Of a stretch of DNA of 64,000 bases, positions 17,286 through 26,558 are shown piece by piece. The stretch comes from Flagellimonas aquimarina. GTDB lineage: Bacteria > Bacteroidota > Bacteroidia > Flavobacteriales > Flavobacteriaceae. The DNA is taken from assembly GCF_003149745.1 (NCBI RefSeq), contig NZ_QGEG01000006.1:41626-105625 (forward strand). Direction: 5' to 3'. The notes under the pieces were generated by a model. The model was not told where the DNA came from and searched no databases. It saw nothing but the letters and a program-made list of their open reading frames with translations. Every line of letters begins with the position of its first letter. Position 1 is the stretch's first letter. The position numbers were made by a program, and so were the translations under genes.

Positions 17286-19004
17286 CTAGATGTTTTGTTG
17301 TTTAAGTTGTTGTACTATGTAATCCGAAGTCCTCCATGAGAGTGCCAAAATCGTCCATGTCGGATTTTTATCTGCTTGGGAGACAAAAGGACCTGCATCC
17401 ACAATAAAAACATTTTTTGCATCATGCAGTTGTTGGAATTTGTTGACGACAGAGGTTTTGACATTATCTCCCATGCGAGTGGTACCTACTTCATGAATAA
17501 TCTTCCCTGGAGCTAGTATGCCATAATTTTCATCTTTTCCTGGTTTGTCCCCCAATGGTTCAGCACCTATGTTATGAAGAATTTCTTCGAACGTATCATG
17601 CATATGTTTTACCTGTTTCATTTCATGGTCTGTCCATTGATAATTGAACTTTAGGACCGGAATGCCAAATTCATCCACTGTAGTATTGTCAATTTCACAA
17701 TAATTGTTCTTCTGCGGAATTGATTCTCCTCTTCCTGAAAAACCCAGAACAGACCCGTAGTATTTTTTAACATCTTTACGCAGGCTATTGCCATATCCAC
17801 CCACTTTTAAATTAAAGAATTGGTTGAAGAGATTGGGGTTGAAACCAAAACCATAGCCGGGCATTCCCATACCACCCCAGATTTCAATATGATATCCTCT
17901 TGGAAAATCCAGTTTCTTATTGTCTAACCACCATGGAGTGTAAACGTGCATGCCTCCAACGCCATCTTCATTGTACATATCCCTGTTCATTAAATCAGGA
18001 ACGAATCCTGCTCTTCCAGCTCCAGTAGAATCATGGAGGTACTTACCTACAATATCACTGCTATTTCCTAAACCATTGGGATGCTGTGTACTTTTTGAGT
18101 TTAGCAATATCCTGGCAGAGCTACAGGCAGAAGCTGCCAAGACCACCACTTTGCCCTTTATTTTATATTCTTTTCTATCATCTTTGTTTATGTAAGAAAC
18201 ACCAGTGGCTTTCCCTTCTTCATTTGTGGTGACCTCCCTTACCATACAATTGACAAAAAGATCTATTTGCCCCCCGTTCTTTTGTGCTGGGAATATTAAA
18301 CAAGTACCTGCGGAAAAATCTGCATAAACCTGGCAAGCTCTTGAACATTGTCCGCAATAAAAGCATACACCCCTATCGCTATTGATTTTTTTGGTGAGCA
18401 TGGACATTCTTGATGGAAAGACCGGGATATTGGATTTTCTGGCACCCTTTATGTAAAAAAGCTCATGAAGCCTTGGTTTTGGTGGAGGAAGAAAAAAACC
18501 ATCGGGGTCATTGGGCAAACCTTCGTTAGTGCCAAATACACCTATTAATTTGTCCACTTTATCATAATACGGCTTTACATCTTCATAACCAATTGGCCAG
18601 TTATCACCTAAACCATCTTGGTCTTTTCGTTTAAAATCCTTTGGGCCAAAACGAAGCGAAATTCTTCCCCAGTGATTGGTTCTTCCGCCAAGCATTCTTG
18701 AACGAAACCAACTAAAATCACTGCCCTCTGCATTGGTATAAGGTTCTCCATCAATCTCCCAGCCTCCATAGGCAGAATCAAAATCACCAAAAGGTCTAAC
18801 GGTATTTGCACCTCGCCTTGGTGACTCGTAAGGCCATTTCATTTGAGTCATTTGTTCGGGGTCAGCTGGATCAAAAAAGGGCCCTGCCTCCACGACGGCA
18901 ACTTTTAAGCCTGCTTCTGACAAAATTTTAGTGGCCATGCCTCCACCAGCCCCTGAGCCTACTATTATTACATCGTAGACTTGAGAAGATTCAATTATTT
19001 GCAT
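17286..19004 (-). CDS. GMC family FAD-dependent oxidoreductase
   Basis: This 572-residue flavoprotein begins with the FAD motif YDVIIVGSGAGGGMATKIL and the GMC signature around MLGGRTNHWGRISLRF. The C-terminal GTTRMGDN and the NPTWTILALSWR stretch match the C-terminal GMC domain. It oxidises an alcohol or sugar whose identity I cannot tell. Its partner subunit is the next gene, and a cytochrome subunit is not adjacent. It carries no signal peptide and may be co-exported with the partner. Confidence 0.9.
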   Translation of the reverse strand: MQIIESSQVYDVIIVGSGAGGGMATKILSEAGLKVAVVEAGPFFDPADPEQMTQMKWPYESPRRGANTVRPFGDFDSAYGGWEIDGEPYTNAEGSDFSWFRSRMLGGRTNHWGRISLRFGPKDFKRKDQDGLGDNWPIGYEDVKPYYDKVDKLIGVFGTNEGLPNDPDGFFLPPPKPRLHELFYIKGARKSNIPVFPSRMSMLTKKINSDRGVCFYCGQCSRACQVYADFSAGTCLIFPAQKNGGQIDLFVNCMVREVTTNEEGKATGVSYINKDDRKEYKIKGKVVVLAASACSSARILLNSKSTQHPNGLGNSSDIVGKYLHDSTGAGRAGFVPDLMNRDMYNEDGVGGMHVYTPWWLDNKKLDFPRGYHIEIWGGMGMPGYGFGFNPNLFNQFFNLKVGGYGNSLRKDVKKYYGSVLGFSGRGESIPQKNNYCEIDNTTVDEFGIPVLKFNYQWTDHEMKQVKHMHDTFEEILHNIGAEPLGDKPGKDENYGILAPGKIIHEVGTTRMGDNVKTSVVNKFQQLHDAKNVFIVDAGPFVSQADKNPTWTILALSWRTSDYIVQQLKQQNI

Positions 19005-19048
19005 CTATTAGAAAATTATACAAGCAAAATATGAAATAATGTAGAGTG

Positions 19049-19096
19049 TTTGTTATTTTTTAGCTATTTGGTGATAAAACATGAACAAATAACAAA
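19049..19096. repeat. 10-bp inverted repeat in nosY-GMC spacer
   Basis: TTTGTTATTT at 19049-19058 and its perfect reverse complement at 19087-19096 are separated by 28 nt. The arms contain only A, T and one G or C each, so it is a weak terminator or operator candidate. The rest of the 215-nt spacer shows nothing else. Confidence 0.3.
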
Positions 19097-19219
19097 AATG
19101 GAGAGGAATTCGTCAATATTAGTAACTTTTTTGCCCGTTCTTTTTGATTTTTTTCAATGTAAAATATTTTACTCCTCGTTCATTTGAAGGAGAGAGGTCT
19201 ATTGTGGGGGAATGTCCTA

Positions 19220-20002
19220 TTAAAAATCCTTTCTTTTTGCTTTGTATGCCAATCTGCCAATTGGTAATACCGTCCATAATAAGAGCATTAGGATAGATAT
19301 AATTAAACCGGTATTCGTTCCAAAGAATTCTTTGAATACAGCGCCGGTATAACCTAGCAACGCAGATATGTCTAGTTTTAAGAGAATCAATGTTCTAGAA
19401 AGATCTATGGGGTTAAACATCGTTGCCGCCAATGAGAATGAATCAAGGGGGTATTCTTCAAATACAATAAGTGACATCAAAAATAATCCATCATAAACAA
19501 CTGCCAAAAACAGCCAGGCCAATACCGCATATCCAAAACCTTTTATTTTGTTTTCATTTGAAAGGGCAATATTGAAGGCTATAGCTGTAAATATGAGCGT
19601 TAAAAATGCACCTGTAACCAGTAATAGCGAAAAATCGAATATTACATTGCTCTTAAAGAGGCCGTAAAGAAGAAAAGGAATGCCCAATCCTAAAACAAGA
19701 CTCAAGGTTAAAGAGCAAGCAACACCAAGATATTGACCAAGAAAAATGGAGGACCGCTTAATAGGTTGTGCCAATAAAAGCTCTGTAAATTCTTTGGAAT
19801 CATAATAATACATTACGCCAAAGATGGTGCCGATCAATGGCACCAGTACAATGATTATGTTCATCAATGTTATAACAGCCTTAGATACATCATTGTTCAA
19901 AAATAGAAGTACAAACCCCAGCGCCAAGTAAAACAGAAAATATACATAGCTCCAACGACTGCGCATTAAATCATAAAAACTGTATTTTAAAATTTTAAGC
20001 AT
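19220..20002 (-). CDS. nosY: ABC transporter permease NosY
   Basis: This 260-residue integral membrane protein has six predicted helices and the ABC-2 permease pattern. The N-terminus MLKILKYSFYDLMRSRWSYV is typical of NosY. NosY forms the NosDFY complex that matures the CuZ site of nitrous oxide reductase in the periplasm. Its start overlaps nosF by 8 nt. It is the last gene of the accessory operon. Confidence 0.9.
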   Translation of the reverse strand: MLKILKYSFYDLMRSRWSYVYFLFYLALGFVLLFLNNDVSKAVITLMNIIIVLVPLIGTIFGVMYYYDSKEFTELLLAQPIKRSSIFLGQYLGVACSLTLSLVLGLGIPFLLYGLFKSNVIFDFSLLLVTGAFLTLIFTAIAFNIALSNENKIKGFGYAVLAWLFLAVVYDGLFLMSLIVFEEYPLDSFSLAATMFNPIDLSRTLILLKLDISALLGYTGAVFKEFFGTNTGLIISILMLLLWTVLPIGRLAYKAKRKDF

Positions 20003-20705
20003 TGCTCTTTTTTGTTGCTATGGCCGCTATGGCATGTTCAAAATTAGTTTGGGCTGTCTTTTCCATAAGTTCAGAAATTCCTCCTTTAAAATAGATTTTA
20101 CCTTCTAATAAATAAACAATTTCATCTGCAACTTCTTCTACAAATTGCATAATATGACTTGTTATTAGAATTGTTTTGCCTTCTTGTTTTTCTTTCTGAA
20201 TGAGTTCTTTCAAACTAATGAGGGCGGCAGGGTCCAAACCGGTTGTTGGCTCATCAAGAATTATCAATGGACTATTGAACATAAAGGCTAAAACAATGTT
20301 TACTTTTTGTTTTGTTCCCCCAGATAATGTAGCCAATTTTTTATCCATAAAAGGTTGTAGTCCAAATAGCTCAATAAGCCTCTTTTCTTCACAGGGTTGT
20401 TGGCGGAGGTCCTTTATCATTCTAATAAGTTCCTTGACTCTAAGATTGCCGGGAAAGTTGGCAATCTGTGGCAAGTATTCTATTTCTTGACGATACTTCC
20501 ATTTATTCTTAATGTGTTTTCCAAAGACTGAAACCGTTCCTTTATCCGCTATGACCATACCCAAAATAATCTTTATAAGTGTGGTCTTTCCAGAACCATT
20601 TGGTCCTAAAATTGCAAAAATCCCTCCTTCTTGAATATTTAGATCCAATCCCGTAAGGACTTGATTCTTACTAAACTTTTTATGTAAGTTTTCTACTTGA
20701 ATCAT
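19995..20705 (-). CDS. nosF: ABC transporter ATP-binding protein NosF
   Basis: This 236-residue ATPase has Walker A GPNGSGKTT at about residues 34-42, signature LSGGTKQK near 128 and Walker B LIILDEP followed by TTGLDPAA. It powers NosDFY. It overlaps nosD by 4 nt and nosY by 8 nt, so the three are translationally coupled. Confidence 0.93.
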   Translation of the reverse strand: MIQVENLHKKFSKNQVLTGLDLNIQEGGIFAILGPNGSGKTTLIKIILGMVIADKGTVSVFGKHIKNKWKYRQEIEYLPQIANFPGNLRVKELIRMIKDLRQQPCEEKRLIELFGLQPFMDKKLATLSGGTKQKVNIVLAFMFNSPLIILDEPTTGLDPAALISLKELIQKEKQEGKTILITSHIMQFVEEVADEIVYLLEGKIYFKGGISELMEKTAQTNFEHAIAAIATKKSNA

Positions 20706-21940
20706 TTTGTTCTTTTCATTAATGGATTTGCATCCAAAAGGTTATCTGGAGTAAAAACAGGCGAAACTTTTTCAGAGAAATCAATAATATCCATAAACAG
20801 ACTACGCAGCAATACTATGGTTTCTGGGGTTCTATTAACGATGTAAGAGAACAATTTTACCGGTCTGTAGGGTACATCTCCAATGCCATTTTGGTCCAAA
20901 TCGTAACCCGCGTAGTCACTCCAATAATTTTGATTAAAAACATTGTCGTTCAGTTTACTATTATAAGAAATATCAAAAGAATTATAAAGGAAATTGTTTT
21001 TTTCAAAGGTATTGGTGTAGCAGGCCCCCAACACTTTAATTGCCCACCCGTTTTTAATAAAATTGTTGTTTATGTATTTGATTCTATTTGAACCTTCTAT
21101 ATTGATGCCTATTGTGTTTTCCTCGAAAGTATTTCCGCTTATTTCTGCATCGTTAATTTCTTTCAATAGCATTCCAAAGGCGGCAGCGCCCCAGTTTTTC
21201 CTAAACGTATTACCAATCATTTTTATTCTTTTTGAAAACATAACGGCAACTCCGGCACCATTGTTCTCAAAGGTGTTATTGGTGTAAATGTCATCATTTG
21301 AAAACATGAAATGTAACCCATACCTTAAATTGTTAGTGCTAATATTATTGTTGATTGTGATGTTGTCCGAAAACTCTAGATAAATTCCGTCACGTACTCC
21401 TTGAACAATATTACGGTCTACTTCTACATTTTTAGAATACCAAAGCTGAATTCCATTTCCTGAATTGTACTCGTCAACAGCATCGCCAATAATTTTGTTA
21501 TGGTACACTTTTCCGTTGTTGGACTTTTCTAAGTAAATCCCAAAAAATAGCTTTTCCAACACTATGTTTTGAATAATAAAGTTTTCACTCTTCACCACAC
21601 GAATGGCGGCATAGTCAGAGGTGTAGCTTGTGCCAACATTGATAATGAAGAGCCCGTCGATTGTGACATTGTCCGCAGTGACCCTAATAATCTCTCCTTG
21701 ATCTTCACCATCTATTATTGGAAAGTTTTCCCCTAGCAATGTTAGCGGTTTGTCTATTAGAATGTTAAACTCTTTATACGTTCCCTTTTTGATTAAGAGC
21801 GTATCGAATTCAGCAGCAGTTTTAATTCCTTCTTTGATGGATTTTATTTTACAAGTAGAACATACTGAAATAGTTTCTGCAGAAAGACAATGTCCTGAAA
21901 ACATAATTATGATAACCAGTAGCCCGTTTAGATATCTCAT
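20702..21940 (-). CDS. nosD: Periplasmic copper-maturation protein NosD
   Basis: This 412-residue exported protein has a signal peptide ending near residue 21 and a right-handed parallel beta-helix built of repeated ...NNxI/F... strands (NNISTNNLRYGLHFMFSNDDIYTNNTFE). NosD is the periplasmic part of NosDFY and takes copper from NosL. The TAATG overlap with the cupin stop shows coupling. Length and repeat pattern fit NosD. Confidence 0.9.
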   Translation of the reverse strand: MRYLNGLLVIIIMFSGHCLSAETISVCSTCKIKSIKEGIKTAAEFDTLLIKKGTYKEFNILIDKPLTLLGENFPIIDGEDQGEIIRVTADNVTIDGLFIINVGTSYTSDYAAIRVVKSENFIIQNIVLEKLFFGIYLEKSNNGKVYHNKIIGDAVDEYNSGNGIQLWYSKNVEVDRNIVQGVRDGIYLEFSDNITINNNISTNNLRYGLHFMFSNDDIYTNNTFENNGAGVAVMFSKRIKMIGNTFRKNWGAAAFGMLLKEINDAEISGNTFEENTIGINIEGSNRIKYINNNFIKNGWAIKVLGACYTNTFEKNNFLYNSFDISYNSKLNDNVFNQNYWSDYAGYDLDQNGIGDVPYRPVKLFSYIVNRTPETIVLLRSLFMDIIDFSEKVSPVFTPDNLLDANPLMKRTK

Positions 21941-22233
21941 TATCTAATGATCAAAAATTTTGAGTTTTCGTTTGCTTTGACCCAATGAGGTATTTCTTTT
22001 GGAAAACTAAAATGTTGCTGTTCTGTTATGTGAAAAGTTCTACCTTGAATATGGAAGTCTATATTTCCTTCCAGCATTACTAATTGGGCATCGGTAGGGG
22101 AGGTGTGTTCGGGAAAGGTCGCATCTTTTTCTAAACTAATACCAAGTATTTCCAGCGTATCTGTCTTTGTAAGTTTTTCAATTTTAACCTTGTTGAATTC
22201 TTGATTTTTTATAGTGTCCTTAACTGTATACAT
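21940..22233 (-). CDS. Small cupin-domain protein in nos operon
   Basis: This 97-residue single cupin has two metal-binding-type half motifs, around FPEHTSPTDAQLVMLEG and FHITEQQHFSFPKEIPHW. It lacks a signal peptide, so it is cytosolic. A nos-specific role is not established. It overlaps nosD by 1 nt and is 45 nt from the flavin-type gene. It could sense or bind a metal or small molecule, which is inference. Confidence 0.78.
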   Translation of the reverse strand: MYTVKDTIKNQEFNKVKIEKLTKTDTLEILGISLEKDATFPEHTSPTDAQLVMLEGNIDFHIQGRTFHITEQQHFSFPKEIPHWVKANENSKFLIIR

Positions 22234-22278
22234 GCTATTGGTTTAGATTATGCAAAAAGTTATTATCTAATTTAAATA

Positions 22279-22752
22279 TTAATTTTGTTCAGGCTCTCTG
22301 TACTTTCCTGAAATATCGTTTATATTGACTCTGTACACTACGGGCAATTTTCGCTCACTTAATCTACTTGAAAAATCACTGATAAATTTGGGGCTTTCAC
22401 CTATTTTTTTGGCTATTGTTTCTTGAACCCCATTTGAAAACTTACGTAAATATTTTTTTGCGGTACTTCCTTGTAATTCTTCAAACCTTCCATGTATCAA
22501 TACGGACTTCCAGTTTTGGATGGTATTGATTTCATCAACTTGTAATGACACTGATGGAAACTTTCTCATGGCATTTATTTTATGACCTTCAGTTGAATAA
22601 CTTAAAATGCTCTTTTCTTCTGCATCATGAAAATAAGTTATGGGTGTTATGTGCGGACTTGAATGCGAGATAAAGCCTAAACGCCCAATATAGTTTTCAT
22701 TTAGCAATTGTAGGCAGTCGCTTATTTTTAAATTTTTAATGGCTTCTTTCAT
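22279..22752 (-). CDS. Pyridoxamine 5'-phosphate oxidase-like (FMN-binding split barrel) protein
   Basis: This 157-residue split-barrel protein opens with a helix and ENYIGRLGFISHSSPHITPITYFHD, followed by the SYSTEGHKINAMRKFPSVSLQVDE strand pattern typical of PPOX/NimA-like proteins. The GHK..AMRKFP segment resembles FMN phosphate contacts. Such proteins reduce nitro or other small compounds or bind heme. Its start overlaps nosL by 4 nt, and its role in the operon is unknown. Confidence 0.78.
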   Translation of the reverse strand: MKEAIKNLKISDCLQLLNENYIGRLGFISHSSPHITPITYFHDAEEKSILSYSTEGHKINAMRKFPSVSLQVDEINTIQNWKSVLIHGRFEELQGSTAKKYLRKFSNGVQETIAKKIGESPKFISDFSSRLSERKLPVVYRVNINDISGKYREPEQN

Positions 22753-23213
22753 TCTAAAACTGTTTTATGACCCAGTTTCATTTTAAATTTATCAATTAAT
22801 TCTTCCCAAGTATAAAGTTCACCTCCATTATCAACTTGTGCTTTTATAGCAGTTTCCTTGCGATCAAACGCCGTTAAGTACTCACCCATTGGACTTGGAA
22901 TGTTCTTGCTGATTAGATAAGTGGCTTTTGTAGCGTCAACAAGCTCACCCGGGGTATTATAATCATTGACTAAAAAAAGTGAAACAGTCGTTTTGTCAAT
23001 TTCGTTTAAATGGTTCATCATACATTCGGCAGCATCAAACTTAAAAACCTTCCCTTTTTCCGTAACAAATTGGGCAGCATGTTGTCTGTCTACAATGGTC
23101 ATGCTACAAAAATGGCACCCATCGTTACCATAGTTTATGGGTTTTGGTCCAATATTACAGGAAGATGCCAACAGTGCCAATACAACACCGAAAATGATAA
23201 AATACTTTTTCAT
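22749..23213 (-). CDS. nosL: Copper chaperone NosL lipoprotein
   Basis: This 154-residue outer- or inner-leaflet lipoprotein has a lipobox at Cys19 (LASSC). The copper-binding region GCHFCSMTI (C33, C36, M38) is the NosL signature. NosL delivers Cu(I) to NosDFY for apo-NosZ. It overlaps the upstream membrane-protein gene and the downstream flavin-type gene by 4 nt each, so the cassette is tightly coupled. Confidence 0.93.
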   Translation of the reverse strand: MKKYFIIFGVVLALLASSCNIGPKPINYGNDGCHFCSMTIVDRQHAAQFVTEKGKVFKFDAAECMMNHLNEIDKTTVSLFLVNDYNTPGELVDATKATYLISKNIPSPMGEYLTAFDRKETAIKAQVDNGGELYTWEELIDKFKMKLGHKTVLE

Positions 23214-23845
23214 GAGCTTGAGTGGATTTTAGACTTTTTTGCTTTGTTAGCTTTCCAACCAACAAAAAAGGCGGCCAGAATTAACATCATCCCGGTGAAC
23301 ATCATCCAGGCACCAGTAGATGGTAATGAGGTAACACCAAAATTCAACATTTTTGCATGCCCAAACAAAGGTGGTTTATAGCTCATTGGGGTGCCATCAG
23401 GATTAGAAAGTTTCATAATAGCATTGGGATCTAAATTGGTTCCGTAATCTACCATCCAGGCATTAAAATCGTACATGCCCAGAACTCCTAAAACGGACAT
23501 AAGAACAAACCAACCCATAAACCAACCGTAGCTCACTTTTTTAAAATATCCCAATACACCAATGACCAATCCCAAGAAGACCATTCCGCCAATTACCAAA
23601 GGAAAGGTACTAAACTCCCACATTTCTTCTGGCTTTGGTAATTTACGCATGCCAATGTAATGGTTAAGACCGTCTATATTTTGCAAATCGAATTCATTGA
23701 CATCGCGGATGCCATCAATATGGATATTCATTCCTAAGGGTTCTGGATATTGAGGTGCACCCAACATAATGTTCCACAAAGGAAAAACATACAGCCCTAA
23801 AAGAAACAAAGGGCCTACTATCATAAGGATACTTGCTTTTTTCAT
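23210..23845 (-). CDS. Conserved membrane protein of Bacteroidota nos clusters, function unknown
   Basis: This 211-residue integral membrane protein has about four hydrophobic helices (residues 5-25, 80-100, 108-125, 178-198). An extracytoplasmic loop contains LNHYIGMRKLP, and a Met-rich segment (MLNF...WMMFTGMM) precedes the last helix. His and Met residues facing the periplasm fit copper handling, but that is inference. Operon position between nosZ and nosL supports a NosZ-maturation or electron-transfer role. I know of no assigned function. Confidence 0.75.
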   Translation of the reverse strand: MKKASILMIVGPLFLLGLYVFPLWNIMLGAPQYPEPLGMNIHIDGIRDVNEFDLQNIDGLNHYIGMRKLPKPEEMWEFSTFPLVIGGMVFLGLVIGVLGYFKKVSYGWFMGWFVLMSVLGVLGMYDFNAWMVDYGTNLDPNAIMKLSNPDGTPMSYKPPLFGHAKMLNFGVTSLPSTGAWMMFTGMMLILAAFFVGWKANKAKKSKIHSSS

Positions 23846-23908
23846 CTTTAAAAACTTTTAAATTGCTTACAAATTGGATGTAGTTTTGGATTGATTGTTC
23901 TAATTTGT

Positions 23909-23943
23909 AAAAAAGCGGGCAGACTCTGTAGCACTGCCCGCTT
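23909..23943 (-). terminator. Terminator downstream of nosZ
   Basis: A 10-bp GC-rich stem (AAGCGGGCAG/CTGCCCGCTT, loop 11) is followed on the minus strand by TTTTTTAC. It sits between nosZ and the accessory cassette and would lower the downstream transcript level. Confidence 0.85.
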
Positions 23944-23973
23944 CAAGCTTGAAAAAAATAAATCTATTGTTGC

Positions 23974-25935
23974 CTACTCACCTAAAGACCATGAAAGCTC
24001 AATATTGGAATTAGCAGGAGATACCCTTACGTAACCTTGCATTTCTTGGTGCAGGGCTGAACAGAAATCTGTACAGTAAAATGGCCATACACCCACTTTT
24101 TTGGGTTCCCAAATAGATGTCTTGGTTTGACCTGGCATAACCAATAGTTCTGATGTATTCTGACCTATTATAGAGAAGCCATGCGGTACATCAAAATCTT
24201 GTTCATGATTGGTAATATGGAAATATACCTTGTCACCCACTTTTATCCCTTCAATATTATCTGGTGTAAAGTGACTTCTAATGGTAGACATATATATATG
24301 TACCTCATTGCCGTTACGTTCAACACGGGCATCATTTGGAGTAAGGGTTGCAAACTCGTGTTTATTCTCGGTCAACCTATAGATTTTTTTGGACTTTGGT
24401 GCCAAAAGTTCTGCAGGACAACCAGCGGCATAATGCGGCTCACCATGCGTTGGGAAATCATAGAGCAATTCCATTTTCTCTCCCGAAATATCATAAATCT
24501 GCGCTGAGTGCTCCATTTCCGGTCCAGTAGGTAGATAACGGTCCTTGGTAATCTTGTTCATAGCCACAACATACTTTCCAAAAGGCTTTCTTGAATTTCC
24601 TCCTGGAATCATCAAGTGTCCTACGGAATAGAAGGTAGGTTTACGGTCTATGACCTCCCAAGTGCCCAATTTCCATTTTACTACTTCTGATGAAATAAAG
24701 AAAGTAGTATATGCATTTCCTTTACCATCAAATTCAGTGTGCAGTGGCCCTAGACCACCACTTTTAACAGTTCCGGCAAGCACATCTTCAAATTTAAGGA
24801 TAGGAATGCCATACGCTTCTCCATCAAATTTTTCACCTTCAATGGCGGCAATCATTTTATCAAAAGAATGCACTGTAAGGTCTGCGGATAGTTTTCCATT
24901 TCCGATAATATATTGACCTGTTGGATCTACATCACAACCGTGCGGTGATTTTGGCGTTGGTAAAAAGAAGACTGCGCCAGGAACTTTGGTAGGATCTACC
25001 GTAAGCACCTCTTTCCTCATAGTCGAAGTGGCCGTATGGGAATGCTCATCATATACGTTATGCGCATAGTTGGCGGGCATTTTGGTTCCACCTCCATTGT
25101 TCACGTACTCCTCTATTTTCTTCCAATTGATCGCGGCGATAAAATCCTTATCATTTTGAGAAGAGTTCACTTCCATTAGGGAATTGGCCTCTTCTGTGTT
25201 ATATGTGGTAAAGAAGAACCACCCATGGGATTTTCCTCTACCAGGATGCGAAAGGTCATAGTTGAACCCAGGCATCAACAATTGGAATTTCATATCTAAA
25301 TGACCGTGCTCAGGATCAACACTGATAAACGATAAGGCGCCTTTAAAGTTGCCCTTGTACTCGTTTATGGGCATATCTCGCTGTGGAACAGGTACTGAAA
25401 AGCGGGTTCCTGCAACTACATATTCAGTGTTCTCGGTAATAAAAGAGGAACTGTGGTTACCAGCACTATTTGGTACCTCAATGATTTCCTCTGTTTCAAA
25501 AGTGCTAAGGCTAATCCGAGCAATTCTAGGTGTATTATTACCGTTTATAAAAATCCATCGTCCATCCAATTCTCCATTGGTTTGGGAGATATCTGGGTGG
25601 TGAGAATCATCCCATGGAACAAATCCAAAGGATGTGTTCAACATAGGCTTGGTTTCTTCGGAATATCCATATCCTGAAGTGGGGAATTGCGAAAAGACAG
25701 GAATTTCTTTGAACATCCTACCAGAGGGTAGACCGTATACTGTAAGGTTTCCACTATAACCACCAGATAAAAATGCGTAGTATTCATCTTGCTCTCCTGG
25801 AGCCACATATACTTTTTCTGCCGCACTGGAAGATAATGCCCCATTAGAAGAGCTCTTGCCATTCTGATTGCCGCATCCTGCTAGCAATAGGCCCACTCCC
25901 AGAAGTGCGAAAACATAATGTTTGTAATTTTTCAT
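23974..25935 (-). CDS. nosZ: Nitrous oxide reductase, Sec-type (clade II-like) lipoprotein
   Basis: This multicopper enzyme reduces N2O to N2. A lipobox ends at Cys21 (LLLAGC) instead of a Tat signal, so the protein is predicted to be Sec-exported and lipid-anchored, as in clade II. The seven-bladed propeller carries CuZ-type histidine segments such as SPHGCDVDPTG and GPLHTEFDGKGNAYT. The C-terminal cupredoxin has CuA ligands C621, C625, H629 and M632 (CTDFCSALHQEM) plus an upstream PHGF histidine. Its length is 653. It is third in an operon after cytochrome c and fasciclin genes. Confidence 0.95.
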   Translation of the reverse strand: MKNYKHYVFALLGVGLLLAGCGNQNGKSSSNGALSSSAAEKVYVAPGEQDEYYAFLSGGYSGNLTVYGLPSGRMFKEIPVFSQFPTSGYGYSEETKPMLNTSFGFVPWDDSHHPDISQTNGELDGRWIFINGNNTPRIARISLSTFETEEIIEVPNSAGNHSSSFITENTEYVVAGTRFSVPVPQRDMPINEYKGNFKGALSFISVDPEHGHLDMKFQLLMPGFNYDLSHPGRGKSHGWFFFTTYNTEEANSLMEVNSSQNDKDFIAAINWKKIEEYVNNGGGTKMPANYAHNVYDEHSHTATSTMRKEVLTVDPTKVPGAVFFLPTPKSPHGCDVDPTGQYIIGNGKLSADLTVHSFDKMIAAIEGEKFDGEAYGIPILKFEDVLAGTVKSGGLGPLHTEFDGKGNAYTTFFISSEVVKWKLGTWEVIDRKPTFYSVGHLMIPGGNSRKPFGKYVVAMNKITKDRYLPTGPEMEHSAQIYDISGEKMELLYDFPTHGEPHYAAGCPAELLAPKSKKIYRLTENKHEFATLTPNDARVERNGNEVHIYMSTIRSHFTPDNIEGIKVGDKVYFHITNHEQDFDVPHGFSIIGQNTSELLVMPGQTKTSIWEPKKVGVWPFYCTDFCSALHQEMQGYVRVSPANSNIELSWSLGE

Positions 25936-25963
25936 TTTTGACTATTTATTGTTTGTTATTTAT

Positions 25964-26548
25964 TTATTCTGAAGGTGGAAGGATTACCTTGTCCACAACA
26001 TGTACGATTCCATTCCCCGCAGGGACACTGGCTATAATTTTGGCGCCGCCTACATATACATCTTCTCCTTTTACCTCTACAGTAGTGTTTTGATCATTGG
26101 CCTGGCCTAATTTTTTAAACTTTTTTAGAAAATCTTTTGAGTAGTTTCCCGCGGTAACATGATGCTTTAAGATATTGGCCAGAGCATCTTTGTTTTCTGG
26201 TTTCAGTAAATTTTCAACGGTACCTTCTGGCAAAGCGTCAAAAGCAGCATTGGTTGGTGCAAAAACCATAAGTGGCCCAGCATTTACAAGTGCATTTTCT
26301 AGATTTGCTGCTTGTACGGCAGCCACAAGTGTAGTGTGATCAGGTGAACCAATGGCTATTTGTAGCACATTTGGTGTTGACCCATCGTCTTCAATAAAGG
26401 CCTGGCCTTTTTCTTTGTTAGCCTCAGTATCGTTTGTTGTAACTGAAACGGAGGAATTATCAGTTTTGGGCTCGTTTTTACATCCAACTGCAAAGAATAT
26501 GAGCAGTATTGGATAGATTAAAAATTTAAGTTGGAAAATTGCTTTCAT
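25964..26548 (-). CDS. Fasciclin-domain lipoprotein
   Basis: This protein has one fasciclin (FAS1) domain, with the H1 and H2 motifs FAPTNAAFDALPEGTVE and GIVHVVDKVI clearly visible. I start it at ATG 26548 rather than 26581, because this gives a lipoprotein signal ending at Cys23 (FFAVGC). It lies between the cytochrome c and nosZ genes in one direction. Fasciclin domains mediate adhesion and a role in N2O reduction is not established. The conserved position suggests a scaffold for NosZ, which is inference. Confidence 0.88.
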   Translation of the reverse strand: MKAIFQLKFLIYPILLIFFAVGCKNEPKTDNSSVSVTTNDTEANKEKGQAFIEDDGSTPNVLQIAIGSPDHTTLVAAVQAANLENALVNAGPLMVFAPTNAAFDALPEGTVENLLKPENKDALANILKHHVTAGNYSKDFLKKFKKLGQANDQNTTVEVKGEDVYVGGAKIIASVPAGNGIVHVVDKVILPPSE

Positions 26549-26558
26549 ATGAATCAGT

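Noticed and set aside
19049..19096. Strong terminator or promoter in the nosY-GMC spacer
   Set aside because: The inverted repeat is almost purely AT and has a 28-nt loop, so it would form a weak hairpin.
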